The position numbers and the translations under genes were made by a program. From assembly GCA_963827855.1 (NCBI GenBank), contig CAWHBY010000002.1, positions 2,356,001-2,420,000 on the forward strand: a DNA stretch of 64,000 nucleotides, read 5' to 3'. The notes beneath the pieces were generated by a model that saw nothing but the letters and a program-made list of their open reading frames with translations, had not been told where the DNA came from and ran no database searches. Source of the DNA: DTPU01 sp963827855. Its GTDB lineage: Bacteria; Planctomycetota; Phycisphaerae; Sedimentisphaerales; Anaerobacaceae. Positions 35,346 through 45,670 of the stretch are shown in pieces; position 1 is the stretch's first letter, and every line of letters starts with the position of its first letter.

Positions 35346-36020
35346 TCACGAGACGGGGCCTGTGGGAGCTACAACGGCCCCTGCGCTCGCCGCGGAGCCG
35401 GCCTGTTTGTCGTGGGCCTTTCTGAGGATCTCAGCGTTCTGTTTGGCCTGGTCGCTGGGAAGGATCTGCTGGAACAGGGCCAGGGACTCCGCATGCCGGC
35501 CCATCAGGCCGAGGCTGGTGGCCATGTTCGCACGGTACTTCTTGCTCTCAGGAACGCGTCCCGCGGCCTCCGTAAAGCAATCCAGGGCCTTGGCGTATTC
35601 CTCACGAAGCAGATGGCACATGCCCAGGTTGTTCGACAGCACGGGATCGCGGGGTCGAACGGCCAGTGCAGACGACAACATGTCGATCGCCTCGTGGACC
35701 CTGCCCTGGCGCATCTGGAGCTCGGCCAGCCGGTTGTAGGCAGGCGTAAAACGCGGATACTCGGTGATGCACCTCCGCAGCACGAACTCACACTCCGAGT
35801 CCTTGCCTTGGGTGGCAAGGATGCCGGCCATGGAATAGAGAGTCTTGGCGCTCGGCGGCAGATCGGGGCGGCTGGCGGAATCCGCCTGTACGTCGCCCGG
35901 CTTCGCCTTGCCCTGGCCCAGACTGGGCTGCCTCGATGGGGAACAACCCGATACCAGCAGGCACAGAAGCCCTGCAAGGCAGCAGACCTGCGAGAGCCTG
36001 GACGTGCCGGATCGTTTCAT
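35346..36020 (-). CDS. tadD: TadD-like TPR lipoprotein
   Basis: The 224-aa protein has a lipoprotein signal (LAGLLCLLVSGC), then at least three tetratricopeptide repeats (FVLRRCITEYPRFTPAYNRL, AIDMLSSALAVRPRDPVLSN, ALDCFTEAAGRVPESKKYRA) and an Ala/Pro tail. TadD is a pilotin-like TPR lipoprotein of Tad secretion machines that aids secretin assembly. The position at the end of the tad operon supports the assignment. Its ATG overlaps the stop of the preceding lipoprotein gene as ATGA. Confidence 0.8.
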   Translation of the reverse strand: MKRSGTSRLSQVCCLAGLLCLLVSGCSPSRQPSLGQGKAKPGDVQADSASRPDLPPSAKTLYSMAGILATQGKDSECEFVLRRCITEYPRFTPAYNRLAELQMRQGRVHEAIDMLSSALAVRPRDPVLSNNLGMCHLLREEYAKALDCFTEAAGRVPESKKYRANMATSLGLMGRHAESLALFQQILPSDQAKQNAEILRKAHDKQAGSAASAGAVVAPTGPVS

Positions 36021-36517
36021 CGGCTGGATGTCCCGGTAGAGGTACTCGAAGTGGTGGGCGCGGTCAGGGTACTCTCCGCCTCCTTCTGGAGGATGGTCAC
36101 CATCCGCTCTGAAGGCATCCCGGGACCGCCTGGCATACCTTCCGAGACGCTCATGCGACCCGTCTCCACTCCCGCGTCTTTCAGCCGGCCCACGACATAG
36201 GCGACCCTTGCCTCGTACAGGGACTTGTCCACGCCCTCGCCCTGGACCCGCAGCGTCCCCGGGTGCTCCCTGAAGTGCCGGGCCAGCACTGCAAGATCGC
36301 GTTGTCCCAGATCGTTGAGGGTCGCCCCATCGCTCACGAAGTGATAGGGATACAGGGTCCGCTGGGTGATGATGGCGTTCTCTATGCCGACGTTGTTGAG
36401 AGTCTTTACCAGCTCTCTGTCCAGGTCCGGGCTATCCTGGCTCTGGGCCTGCTTCTCGTTGCATCCGGCCAACAGACCCACCATCAAGCAAGCCACCATT
36501 GTGGTCAACAGTCTCAT
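36017..36517 (-). CDS. Tad-locus lipoprotein with an OmpA-like periplasmic domain
   Basis: The 166-aa protein has a lipoprotein signal (ACLMVGLLAGC) and a domain at about 50-145 (YPYHFVSDGATLNDLGQRDL, VLARHFREHPGTLRVQGEGV, DKSLYEARVAYVVGRLKDAGV) whose order of elements matches the OmpA/MotB peptidoglycan-binding fold, though the key Asp/Arg pair is not clear. A Ser/Thr tail follows. It sits between TadC and TadD, coupled to the latter by ATGA. In Tad loci of other bacteria an OmpA-like or CpaD-like lipoprotein occupies a similar place, and this protein may serve that role. Confidence 0.65.
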   Translation of the reverse strand: MRLLTTMVACLMVGLLAGCNEKQAQSQDSPDLDRELVKTLNNVGIENAIITQRTLYPYHFVSDGATLNDLGQRDLAVLARHFREHPGTLRVQGEGVDKSLYEARVAYVVGRLKDAGVETGRMSVSEGMPGGPGMPSERMVTILQKEAESTLTAPTTSSTSTGTSSR

Positions 36518-36556
36518 ACATAGTCTCCTTGTGCAGGTATGCCGTTCGCCCGTCGT

Positions 36557-37498
36557 CTAATTCGATCCCAAGGTTCGCATCAGATGGATCAACGCAGGTC
36601 CCACGGCCACGATCATGATAGCCGGAAAGATGAAAAGGGCCATAGGAAACAGCAGCTTCATGGGCAGCTTCTCGGCCTCCTCCTCGGCCCGAAGATGTCG
36701 CTCATCCCGCATCCAGCTCGCAAACTCCTGCAGGGCCACCGCCACGCTGCTTCCAAACCTCTCGCTCTGCACCAGGATGGCCGCCAGGGAAGAAAGCTGG
36801 TCTGCGCCCGTGCGTGCCGCCATGCTCCTCATGGCCTCTGTCCTGCTGGCGCCCAGGTGCATCTCGAAGTTGCACAGATCCATGGCGCTGCCCAGCACGG
36901 GACTAACCCGATCGATCTCCTCGGCCACCATGTTCCAGGCCATGTCCAGCCCGATACCGGAGGACACGCAGATCTCGAGCAGGTCTATAGCGTCCGGCAA
37001 GGACCTACGGATCTCGTCCTGCCTCTTCCGTTCCTGTGCGCGGACCACCATGTTCGGAATGAAGAAGGTAATCGCTCCACCCAGGGAGATCAGCAGGGTC
37101 TTCTGGGCGGTGTCAATCTTCAGCGGAAGAATGAGAAACGCGGCCGCGGTAATACCCGCGCCCAGCAGGAAGATCTTGATCCCCGTGTAGGCGGCAGGCG
37201 CGCTCGGGCTCATGTATCCCGCACGGATCAGTTGTTCCCACAGGGTGGTGCTGGCGCGACCGTGCGAGGCGTAGTTGCCCACGTGCTCGATGAATCGCAG
37301 GAATCGCGAAGGTTTGGCAGAAGACGGGGAAACCTCCGACGCCTCGGACTTCTGCAACCGAGCGGCCTCAGCCTTGTGACGGAGGTACAACACCGCCAGG
37401 AGGACCACGCCGGCAAACATGATCAGGAAGAACACGACCACGCCGACCAGGATCTCCGGCCTGACAGTGGTGACATTCCGCATCCATTCGTGCAGCAT
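36557..37498 (-). CDS. tadC: Tad pilus inner-membrane platform protein TadC
   Basis: The 313-aa protein has an N-terminal membrane helix (ILVGVVVFFLIMFAGVVLLA), a pair of helices at about 115-155, a cytoplasmic T2SSF domain (RRSLPDAIDLLEICVSSGIG, VASGIG-type stretch, ERFGSSVAVALQEFASWMRD) and a C-terminal helix (MALFIFPAIMIVAVGPALIH). This is the TadC/GspF layout. With TadB it forms the platform that couples the TadA ATPase to pilus extension. It lies 14 bases downstream of tadB in the same operon. Confidence 0.92.
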   Translation of the reverse strand: MLHEWMRNVTTVRPEILVGVVVFFLIMFAGVVLLAVLYLRHKAEAARLQKSEASEVSPSSAKPSRFLRFIEHVGNYASHGRASTTLWEQLIRAGYMSPSAPAAYTGIKIFLLGAGITAAAFLILPLKIDTAQKTLLISLGGAITFFIPNMVVRAQERKRQDEIRRSLPDAIDLLEICVSSGIGLDMAWNMVAEEIDRVSPVLGSAMDLCNFEMHLGASRTEAMRSMAARTGADQLSSLAAILVQSERFGSSVAVALQEFASWMRDERHLRAEEEAEKLPMKLLFPMALFIFPAIMIVAVGPALIHLMRTLGSN

Positions 37499-37512
37499 AA
37501 ATCACACCGGCC

Positions 37513-38493
37513 CTAGTACTTCAGCTCCGAGAGCTTTGACATAATCCACGCACCGAACAACATGCCGACGGCCGTGGCTGCCAGCATGACCCTGCCCGCG
37601 AAGGTCGTGTACATGACCTCGACGTAATCCGGCGAGGCGATGTTCATGAAGACGAAGAACAGGATGGGCACGGCCAACAGGGTGTTCCGGTTCATCCTCG
37701 TAGACGCGGTGAGCACACGTATCCTGCGGCTCAGCCGCGTTCGCGTCCGCACGACCAAGGCGAGGCTGTCCATCACATCTGCAAGATTGCCGCCCGTGGT
37801 CATTTGAATGCTGACGGCGGTGGCAAACAGCTTGAGGTCCGAGCTGCGGCTCTTGTCCGCCACCTGCCGCAGCGAATCCCGCAGGTCAAGGCCCAAGGCC
37901 TGTCCCTGACAGATCTCGGCAAAGATCACGCCTACGGGCTCCGGGATCTCGGTCGCGATGGACTGGAACGCGCCGATGAGCGGATGGCCCGCACGCAGGG
38001 CGCGGGCGGCAATCCCGAGCGATTCCACGAATTGCCTCTCGAACTTGCCGATCCGCGAGTTGACCCGGCTCTTCGTGGTCATCCAGAAGGCGACCAGTAT
38101 CCCGCCGAAGATCAGGATACCCAGCCACCACCCGAATCCAAAGGCCACGGCAATCAGCGCGGGCAGCAGCGCAATCCCCACAGCCGCCAGGAGGATCATG
38201 GAGACGGACCCCTTCCAGCCTGCGTCGCTGAACAGACGCTCCAGATACTCCCGCGGGGTCTGACGGCCCCGTGCAGCGGCAGGTCGCCTGGTGCGGTATT
38301 CGTCGCGCCACAACTGAAGGGTATCGCTCCTGCGGGTCTCCTCATCCAGTCCCAATCCCAGCCGCTGCTGGAGCCGTTTCCGCCGGCGGTTGTACTGGAC
38401 CATCCACAACAGGACGCAGATGGTCCAGGTCGAGAAGACCAGGACGAAGATCGAGGCAATCAGGATCGTATCGAGCAGTTTTTGCGGGCCCAT
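37513..38493 (-). CDS. tadB: Tad pilus inner-membrane platform protein TadB
   Basis: The 326-aa protein starts at 38493 with GTGAGGATGAG just upstream. It has an N-terminal helix (ILIASIFVLVFSTWTICVLL), central helices (ILLAAVGIALLPALIAVAFG), the T2SSF domain (RQFVESLGIAARALRAGHPL, SRSSDLKLFATAVSIQMTTG GNLADVM region) and C-terminal helices. It pairs with TadC, which has the same fold, as usual in Tad systems. The gene follows tadA with a 57-bp spacer if this start is right. The frame extends upstream to near the tadA stop, but those residues look non-native. Confidence 0.92.
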   Translation of the reverse strand: MGPQKLLDTILIASIFVLVFSTWTICVLLWMVQYNRRRKRLQQRLGLGLDEETRRSDTLQLWRDEYRTRRPAAARGRQTPREYLERLFSDAGWKGSVSMILLAAVGIALLPALIAVAFGFGWWLGILIFGGILVAFWMTTKSRVNSRIGKFERQFVESLGIAARALRAGHPLIGAFQSIATEIPEPVGVIFAEICQGQALGLDLRDSLRQVADKSRSSDLKLFATAVSIQMTTGGNLADVMDSLALVVRTRTRLSRRIRVLTASTRMNRNTLLAVPILFFVFMNIASPDYVEVMYTTFAGRVMLAATAVGMLFGAWIMSKLSELKY

Positions 38494-38550
38494 CTCATCC
38501 TCACCGTAACACTGCACCCCGGCATTCCATCGCCGAGGGCTCCCGGTCAC

Positions 38551-39945
<1,395 letters not shown>

Positions 39946-39947
39946 GT

Positions 39948-41120
39948 CTAGCTGTCTCCTTTCTCATGATGTCCACTGGGCGTCCACTGCAGGACCTGGT
40001 TGGCGACCCTGCGGAGGTCCCGCCTCATGCCGGCCCAGCGGGCGAAGTGGGCCAGCGGCTGGCCTCGGTTGATACTCCGGACGGCCTTTCGTGGGTTGCT
40101 GCGGACGGTGAACAGCCGCTCCACCCCCAGGGCCTTGTGGACCTCGGCGGGACTCAGCAAGCCGCCCTTCCTGGCGACCTGATTCGCCAGGACCAGGATG
40201 CGGTCCGAGGTGAGGCCCGAGTCCGCCAGAAAGGCGATCATCGACTTGGCAAACGCCGTATCACGGACGGTCGGTCGGAGCACCACGATCACCCCGCGGC
40301 TGGCTGCGGCCAGGCCCATGACCACCTCCCTGGGCAGCCTGGGCGAATCCACGATCACGTGGCCGTACGACTCACGGCAGGCGTCCAGGACCTTGGCCAG
40401 GTAGTCGTAGCGCATCGGCTGGTCCCGGTCTGCCTCCGCGGCCGCAGGACTGAGCAGCACGTCGAACCCTTCGGCAAACCGCACGACACTGGATTCGATC
40501 AAGTGCCGATCAATGGGGCCTTCCCGGTTCAGGACGTGGGCGATCCCATAACTGCCCTGGACGCCAAGGTGCTGTCCGACGGAACCATAGTAGGAATCCA
40601 GGTCCACCACCAGCACGGGTCTCTCGCTGGCCAGTCTGAGCTCTACAGCCAGGTTCACGGCCACGGTTGTCGCGCCGCAACCTCCGCTGCACGAGAACAC
40701 GGTGATGACTTCGCCCAGCCCAGCCGCGACCTGTGACTCGGTCAACAGCAACCTGCTGAGGACCGCATCCAGATCCGTGGGGATGGCGCTCTTGCGAAGG
40801 AAGTGCCTGGCCCCTGCCTGCATGGCCTGAAGGACGAGCGTCTCGTTGAACTCCCGCGAGATCACCACGAAGAGCATGCCCTGGTGGGTCGCGACCGTCT
40901 TGCCCAGCTCGTAGAGCACCTGCTGCCGGCTGTCGTCGATATCGATGATCGCGATCAACCGCTTCTTGCCAGTTCCGGCTTTGGAGAGGTGGGATCGGAT
41001 TTCCAGGACGGTCCTACAGACCGTGGTGGCCATCCGCAATGAGCCGGACTTGACGGCATCGGCCACAGCGGTCGCCGTCTCGTCGTCCTGGGTCAGCAGC
41101 AGTACGTCTGCAGATTTCAT
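39948..41120 (-). CDS. tadZ: Tad pilus polar-localisation protein TadZ/CpaE
   Basis: The 390-aa protein has an N-terminal atypical receiver-like domain (VLLLTQDDETAT, GMLFVVISREFNETLVLQAM) and a C-terminal ParA/MinD-like ATPase domain with a variant P-loop (FSCSGGCGATTVAVNLA), then VVDLDSYYGSVGQHLG and HVIVDSPRLPREV. The variant P-loop retains GG-x-G-x-TT. TadZ marks the cell pole and recruits the other Tad parts. It lies between the secretin gene (12-base spacer) and tadA. Confidence 0.92.
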   Translation of the reverse strand: MKSADVLLLTQDDETATAVADAVKSGSLRMATTVCRTVLEIRSHLSKAGTGKKRLIAIIDIDDSRQQVLYELGKTVATHQGMLFVVISREFNETLVLQAMQAGARHFLRKSAIPTDLDAVLSRLLLTESQVAAGLGEVITVFSCSGGCGATTVAVNLAVELRLASERPVLVVDLDSYYGSVGQHLGVQGSYGIAHVLNREGPIDRHLIESSVVRFAEGFDVLLSPAAAEADRDQPMRYDYLAKVLDACRESYGHVIVDSPRLPREVVMGLAAASRGVIVVLRPTVRDTAFAKSMIAFLADSGLTSDRILVLANQVARKGGLLSPAEVHKALGVERLFTVRSNPRKAVRSINRGQPLAHFARWAGMRRDLRRVANQVLQWTPSGHHEKGDS

Positions 41121-41131
41121 GCGTGCGTGGC

Positions 41132-42694
41132 CTACTTCTGCTCTGCGCAGGAGCCCGACCCCTCATCCGCTGACCTGGATGGCCTGCTGTCCTGACTGCC
41201 GGCCCTGGCGGCACCGACCGCCTCTGCATAGCTCTGGCCCTCGTAGGTGTCCCAGGCGCCCGGGCCCACCAGTCCGGCAAGGCCCATGTCCCTGAGCCAC
41301 TGCTGGCTGGCTGGGTCGATCTTCGCAGGCTCCTTGCCCTCGAGCCGGCCCTCTGAATACAGCTCCCAATCCTCCGGGGAGCGGTGGGCAACGCCCGGCA
41401 GCGGCGGCGTCTGGGCCGTGGACATGGGCTCGACGAGGGATGCGGTGACCAGGATCACCAGCTCCGTCTCCTCGTGCCTGTATCGTACAGAGCGGAACAG
41501 CGGGCCGATCACAGGCAGGTCGCCAAGGCCCGGGATCCGCGAGTTGACTGCAGCGTCCGAGCTACGGAGCAGGCCCGCCATGGCAAAGGACTGGCCGCTC
41601 TTGAGCTCCATAGTCGCCTCTGCGCGGCGGGTCGTCAGGCCCGGCACAGAGTAGCCCTGGATCACCAGGGCGCCCGTCTCGGTCAGCTCGCTGACCTCCT
41701 GGATGGCTCGCAGCCGGATGCCGCCATCGCCCAGGACGACGGGCCTGAAGGACAGGAGCACGCCAAACTGCTTGTACTGGATCGTGATCGTCTGTCCTCC
41801 GGTTCCACTGTTCTGAGGCACAGGGATCGGGAACTCGCCGCCTGCCAGAAAGCTGGCCTCTTCGCCGCTGAGGGCCACGAGGGTCGGGTTGGCGAGGAGC
41901 CGCATGTATTGGTTCTCTGCCAGGGCCTGGAGGTATACCTCCAAATCACTCTTGGGAAAACCTGCGAGCAGGGTGACACTCGAGCCCGCCGTGATTCCCC
42001 CCTCTGGCATGGCCCAACTCAGGTTCTCGAAGTCCGATGGAGGAAACGTCTGCGCGGCAGGGCCGATGTCGATGGATGGCGTCACGCCTCCCACCTTCTG
42101 CCCGAAGAAGAAACTCTTGTCTGTGCCGACCCCATTGATCCCCAACTGGCGAATCGCAGCCCGGCTGACCTCTGCAACGCGGACCTGCAACTGGACCTGT
42201 TGGACACCCGCCACGCTGGTCATGTTGACGTAGGGTACCTTGGTCTTCTCCAGGAAGTCCTTGAGCTGGACGGCCTGGTCGCTGCTCCGCAGGAGTCCCC
42301 GCACCAGCAGCATCTCACCTGAGGCACCGGCCTCGATCTGAGCACTGGGAAAGACCCGTCGCAGACTCGTCTGAATGTCCGCCACGTCGAGCTGTACGAT
42401 CACCCTCCGCTGCCAGGTCTTCTGTTGGTCGTCTGCCGCCCACAGGATCAGGTCCGTAGTGCCGACCTTGAGCCCCTGGATAAGGACCTGCTCGGACGTG
42501 AGAACCTGCACGTCAGCGACCTTGGGGTCCGTGACTGCCACGCGGACCGTGGACCACGGCGCGCGCACGACAACAGACCTGCCGGCAATCAGGACTATGG
42601 GCTCTGAATCCACATCCGCCTGGGCCCTGAGGGCCCCTGCCAGCCCCACTGCACAGAGGAGGGCAATCAAGCCCTGAGAGAAGTGATGTCGCAT
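41132..42694 (-). CDS. cpaC: Tad/Flp pilus outer-membrane secretin, CpaC/RcpA family
   Basis: The 520-aa protein has a signal peptide (GLIALLCAVGLAGALRAQA), the pilus-associated N-domain (GRSVVVRAPWSTVRVAVTDP KVADVQ region), a BON-like stretch, and the secretin domain (VQLQVRVAEVSRAAIRQLGI, FLAGGEFPIPVPQ, RAEATMELKSGQSFAMAGLL, PGLGDLPVIGPLFRSVRYRH). It forms the outer-membrane gate for Flp pili. The ATG at 42694 is chosen for the AAAGG eight bases upstream and the signal peptide that follows. The frame is open for 29 codons above it. The last ~90 residues are a low-complexity C-terminal extension. Confidence 0.93.
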   Translation of the reverse strand: MRHHFSQGLIALLCAVGLAGALRAQADVDSEPIVLIAGRSVVVRAPWSTVRVAVTDPKVADVQVLTSEQVLIQGLKVGTTDLILWAADDQQKTWQRRVIVQLDVADIQTSLRRVFPSAQIEAGASGEMLLVRGLLRSSDQAVQLKDFLEKTKVPYVNMTSVAGVQQVQLQVRVAEVSRAAIRQLGINGVGTDKSFFFGQKVGGVTPSIDIGPAAQTFPPSDFENLSWAMPEGGITAGSSVTLLAGFPKSDLEVYLQALAENQYMRLLANPTLVALSGEEASFLAGGEFPIPVPQNSGTGGQTITIQYKQFGVLLSFRPVVLGDGGIRLRAIQEVSELTETGALVIQGYSVPGLTTRRAEATMELKSGQSFAMAGLLRSSDAAVNSRIPGLGDLPVIGPLFRSVRYRHEETELVILVTASLVEPMSTAQTPPLPGVAHRSPEDWELYSEGRLEGKEPAKIDPASQQWLRDMGLAGLVGPGAWDTYEGQSYAEAVGAARAGSQDSRPSRSADEGSGSCAEQK

Positions 42695-42790
42695 CGTCGT
42701 TGCCTTTGCCAAATCAACCATGATTGTCTTCCCTGGACCGGGTAGTGCTTCTGGGGCCAGACCTTGCCGGCCGAACCGCAATCTGCGGCC

Positions 42791-43948
42791 TCAATCACCT
42801 GTCTTCTGTGTGGCCTCCTGCCCTGGTTGATTGTGCTCGCCTCCCCTGAGCTCGGTCTGGCCGACCTCCTGGCCCCGGATCACGGTCACTGTCCACGTGC
42901 GAGGCTTGACCTGCATCACGGGCATCTGGGGCTGCTTGACCTGCATGGCCGGCATCGCAGCCAGCTTGGCGAAGGCGTTCGGGTCGAACGGCTTGGCTGC
43001 GACATTCGGATCGGGTGCCTTGGCCCTGGCCGCGGCCACGGCATTGGGCTCCGATGGCTTGACACCGGCTGAGGCGTTGGGGTCCGGCCGAGGATCTGCA
43101 AGGCGGATATCCAAGGCCCTGACTGCACTGAGATCAGGCCCCGTGGGTCCCCAATGGGTCATCATCTGTTGGATCTGACCCAGCAGCGAGAGCGTCTGAG
43201 GGTCCAGGCCTTCTGCGGGCGAGCTGAGCTGACCGTCCTTGACCACCATCGGCTCCATGGGATTGACGCCCTGGTCGGTCGGGTTGCGCATGGCCAGACC
43301 CAGCGTACCCCGATCCATGGAGAGCTGCAGTGCCGCAGCCTGCCTGGAGTTGACCTCCAGCGTGACGATGGCCTCAGAGGCAGCCGGCTTCTTGGCCTGG
43401 CCGTCTGCGGGCTGGGGCTGGCTGGCCGAGACCAAGGTCTCATTGGCCACGCCCAGCACGCGGATACTCTGCAGCAGCGGGATCACCACGGCCTCTCCCT
43501 TCTGCTGATCACGAAGCGGGAAGGTCGCAAAGACGTCCACCACACAGCCCGGATAAAAGAGGTTCTCGGCAGTGACCCGCTTGGACAGATGGATGGGAAA
43601 GGCGAGCATGCCGGTCCGCAGCAGGTCGTCGACGCTGCCCTGGGCGATGAAGGACGAGGTAGCTAGGGGCTGGCCTTTGACGACGTTGACCTTGAGGATC
43701 TTGCCCGCTGCCTGGCTCCAATTGGATAGGCAGTCGGCTGGAAGGCCCGTCTTCGGCATGTGCCTGACCTCGACGAGCGATTCCTTTAGTGGGGTCCTGG
43801 CCTCCAGGTCTGCGGCCGCAACCAAGACCGGGACGTCCTCCACGGGCTTGGGCTTCAGGAGCTGCAGACTCTGTACCAACATGGCAGCAGCACCTGCAGC
43901 CACCAGGCCGAACACCACCAGAATAACGACTACAAGGCCGGTCTTCAT
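42791..43948 (-). CDS. cpaB: Flp pilus assembly protein CpaB/RcpC with SAF domain
   Basis: The 385-aa protein has an N-terminal membrane helix (VVVILVVFGLVAAGAAAMLV), a SAF domain at about 40-110 (VPVLVAAADLEARTPLKESL, GQPLATSSFIAQGS), the RcpC core (VTAENLFYPGCVVDVFATFP, LQSIRVLGVANETLVSA, EAIVTLEVNSRQAAALQLSM) and a long Pro/Ala/Asn-rich C-terminal tail with repeated DPN motifs. CpaB is a periplasmic Tad component that may bind peptidoglycan. It lies 31 bases after TadE and about 100 bases before the secretin start. Confidence 0.92.
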   Translation of the reverse strand: MKTGLVVVILVVFGLVAAGAAAMLVQSLQLLKPKPVEDVPVLVAAADLEARTPLKESLVEVRHMPKTGLPADCLSNWSQAAGKILKVNVVKGQPLATSSFIAQGSVDDLLRTGMLAFPIHLSKRVTAENLFYPGCVVDVFATFPLRDQQKGEAVVIPLLQSIRVLGVANETLVSASQPQPADGQAKKPAASEAIVTLEVNSRQAAALQLSMDRGTLGLAMRNPTDQGVNPMEPMVVKDGQLSSPAEGLDPQTLSLLGQIQQMMTHWGPTGPDLSAVRALDIRLADPRPDPNASAGVKPSEPNAVAAARAKAPDPNVAAKPFDPNAFAKLAAMPAMQVKQPQMPVMQVKPRTWTVTVIRGQEVGQTELRGGEHNQPGQEATQKTGD

Positions 43949-43979
43949 ATCAGCACTCCCTTTCTATCGACCGAACGGC

Positions 43980-44414
43980 TCATCCTTCTCCTTCTTTGGC
44001 CATAATGACTGTTGCCTTGCAGTCCGGAACAGGCCACAGCGAGAGCGGCAGCAGGCGGACCTTCGGGCGCAACAACGGGTTGGTGGGAGAGGAGGAGACC
44101 AACACGGAGACCGACACCCTCTTCTGCATAGTGTCTGCGTCCAGGAAGGAGACAGTGATCTGCGCTGCACCGCTAGACCCGAAGACCGCGTTGAGGGCAT
44201 TCGTGACGGCCGTTTGCCCGGCACCGTCCGGAGCATCGAGTGTTGCCTGGACTCGCGCTCCCTGCCGGGCCGCGTTGGTCACCGCATGGAGGCAATAGAA
44301 GAACCACCCGTACTGAATGGCGCCGAGCGTCACCAGGCACAGCAGCAACATGACCAGGGCAGCCTCAGCCAAGGCCACCCCGCGTTGCCGCCTGTGTCTT
44401 CTGTCGACCTTCAT
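43980..44414 (-). CDS. tadE: TadE-like minor pseudopilin
   Basis: The 144-aa protein has the TadE signature RRQRGVALAEAALVMLLLCL near its N-terminus: a prepilin-like site (RG|VALAEAA) followed by a hydrophobic helix. A small C-terminal domain follows (YCLHAVTNAARQGARVQATL, ITVSFLDADTMQKRVSV). TadE pseudopilins are cleaved by the TadV peptidase and help start the Flp fibre. The ATG at 44414 overlaps the tadV stop as ATGA, which fixes the start and shows translational coupling. Confidence 0.9.
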   Translation of the reverse strand: MKVDRRHRRQRGVALAEAALVMLLLCLVTLGAIQYGWFFYCLHAVTNAARQGARVQATLDAPDGAGQTAVTNALNAVFGSSGAAQITVSFLDADTMQKRVSVSVLVSSSPTNPLLRPKVRLLPLSLWPVPDCKATVIMAKEGEG

Positions 44415-45016
44415 CTCCATGTGTGCACCACAAACGCCCCGAGACACACGCCCAGGAAGATGGCGGGGGCATAGGGGATCGTCACGCCCGTACGCCTGAC
44501 CTGCTCAGGCTCGGCGAATTGGGATTTCATCAAGGACCACCCGGATCGACCCATGAACAGGGCGGCGACCAGGATGTAAAGCGAGGTGAGCAGATTGCCG
44601 AGCAGGGTCCAGCGGTTGCGGTGGCTGACCATGCGGAGGAGTCCGAGGACCCCGCCGATCCCCGCCACGCAGACGAGCACCGGCACGCCCGCCTCTAAGC
44701 CAAGCCAGGCGCCCAGGGCCCCCATCATCTTGGCGTCTCCCGCCCCGCCGCCTCCAACCACGAACAGGATCACATAGGGCAGGGCCAGCAGACCACAGGC
44801 GGCGATCGCAGATCCCAGGCCGGCAAGGCCTCCAAGGATCACGCTCGCCACAAGGCCACTGGCCAGCAGTGGCAGGGTCAACCAGTTGGGGACTCTCCTT
44901 GTCCTCATATCAAGCAGCGCAGCAACCAGTGAGGCGCCGATGACGACGCCCCACTGGGCCACCCGAAGCTCATGATCAAACTGCAGTGTCAAGGCCCTGC
45001 CGCCTCTCCTTGGCAT
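44411..45016 (-). CDS. tadV: A24 prepilin peptidase, TadV/CpaA family
   Basis: The 201-aa, roughly six-helix membrane protein has both catalytic aspartates of aspartic prepilin peptidases: one in LLDMRTRRVPNWLTLP and one in the GxGD-type motif GGGGAGDAKMMGALGAWLG. It lacks the long N-terminal methylase domain, as TadV/CpaA proteins do. It would cleave the Flp pilin at 45047-45220 and the TadE pseudopilin. It follows the pilin gene by 30 bases. The first ~10 residues may not be native, because the ribosome site is weak. Confidence 0.92.
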   Translation of the reverse strand: MPRRGGRALTLQFDHELRVAQWGVVIGASLVAALLDMRTRRVPNWLTLPLLASGLVASVILGGLAGLGSAIAACGLLALPYVILFVVGGGGAGDAKMMGALGAWLGLEAGVPVLVCVAGIGGVLGLLRMVSHRNRWTLLGNLLTSLYILVAALFMGRSGWSLMKSQFAEPEQVRRTGVTIPYAPAIFLGVCLGAFVVHTWR

Positions 45017-45046
45017 CGGTGAATCCGAGCCGGCCTTCTATGCGTC

Positions 45047-45220
45047 CTACGACGTCTGGTTGACCGCGTTGGCCGTGGCGTTAAACCGGTTGGCAATCGC
45101 GTTCCTGAGCAGAACGATGGCTGCAAACACGGCCGCAAGGATCAAGGCCGCCATCACAGCGTACTCGGACAGCTCCAGACCCTGTTCGTCCTTCCAGAAC
45201 CTCTTCATCAAGTTCTTCAT
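45047..45220 (-). CDS. flp: Flp-type major pilin
   Basis: The 57-aa prepilin has a short basic leader (MKNLMKRFWKDEQG) with the processing site after Gly14. The mature protein starts LELSEYAVMAALILAAVFAA, so Glu5 and Tyr6 of the mature form match the Flp consensus G|xxxxEY. A single hydrophobic helix follows, then a short polar tail. It is the first gene of the tad operon and has a strong promoter about 225 bases upstream (45444-45471). A frame upstream of the ATG at 45220 is open, but those residues do not fit a prepilin leader. Confidence 0.95.
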   Translation of the reverse strand: MKNLMKRFWKDEQGLELSEYAVMAALILAAVFAAIVLLRNAIANRFNATANAVNQTS

Positions 45221-45443
45221 TACAGATGTCCTACCTTTCCTGTTCTGGGTGCAAATGCACACAACCTCACATGAACCTCTCCGGGGTCACTCGCCCACGG
45301 CATTTTCGACGCAATGGCTCTCGTGGCGGTCCATGGCCAACTCGTTGGAACATCCCTGTTCTGTCCCTGCCGGAGAACATCCCCCACCTCGATCCCGAAG
45401 CTTCGCTCCGGCGGCCGTCCTTGGTTAGCGAACAACCTATTCT

Positions 45444-45471
45444 ATTTTAGCAAAAAGCCCTTGAATGTCAA
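45444..45471 (-). promoter_or_regulatory. Sigma-70 promoter of the tad/flp operon
   Basis: Minus strand: TTGACA at 45466-45471 (perfect -35), 16-bp spacer, TAAAAT at 45444-45449. It points to flp, whose start lies 224 bases downstream of the -10. Confidence 0.75.
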
Positions 45472-45641
45472 GAGGATCGGCTGCCTCCAGCCGCGACATC
45501 ACCGGAGGAGTCTCCGGGATGGAAGCCCAGGCGACTTCGTTGACCTGAAAACCCCTCTTTTCTAGGACCCAATTTGGCCCGAGAGCGTGGCCCCACGGAG
45601 CCTGTTCCCATAATCGGGACCCTGAAGCACGGAAAACCGGA

Positions 45642-45670
45642 TTGACTGGCCCGGCCCAAACAGATATAGT
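45642..45670 (+). promoter_or_regulatory. Sigma-70 promoter of the TadG-like gene
   Basis: Plus strand: TTGACT at 45642-45647, 17-bp spacer, TATAGT at 45665-45670. It points to the start at 45827. Confidence 0.75.

Noticed and set aside
45220..45435. 71-codon TTG-initiated frame in the flp leader as a gene
   Set aside because: It has no ribosome binding site or recognisable motif and begins next to the predicted transcription start. Kept only as a remark in the control region.
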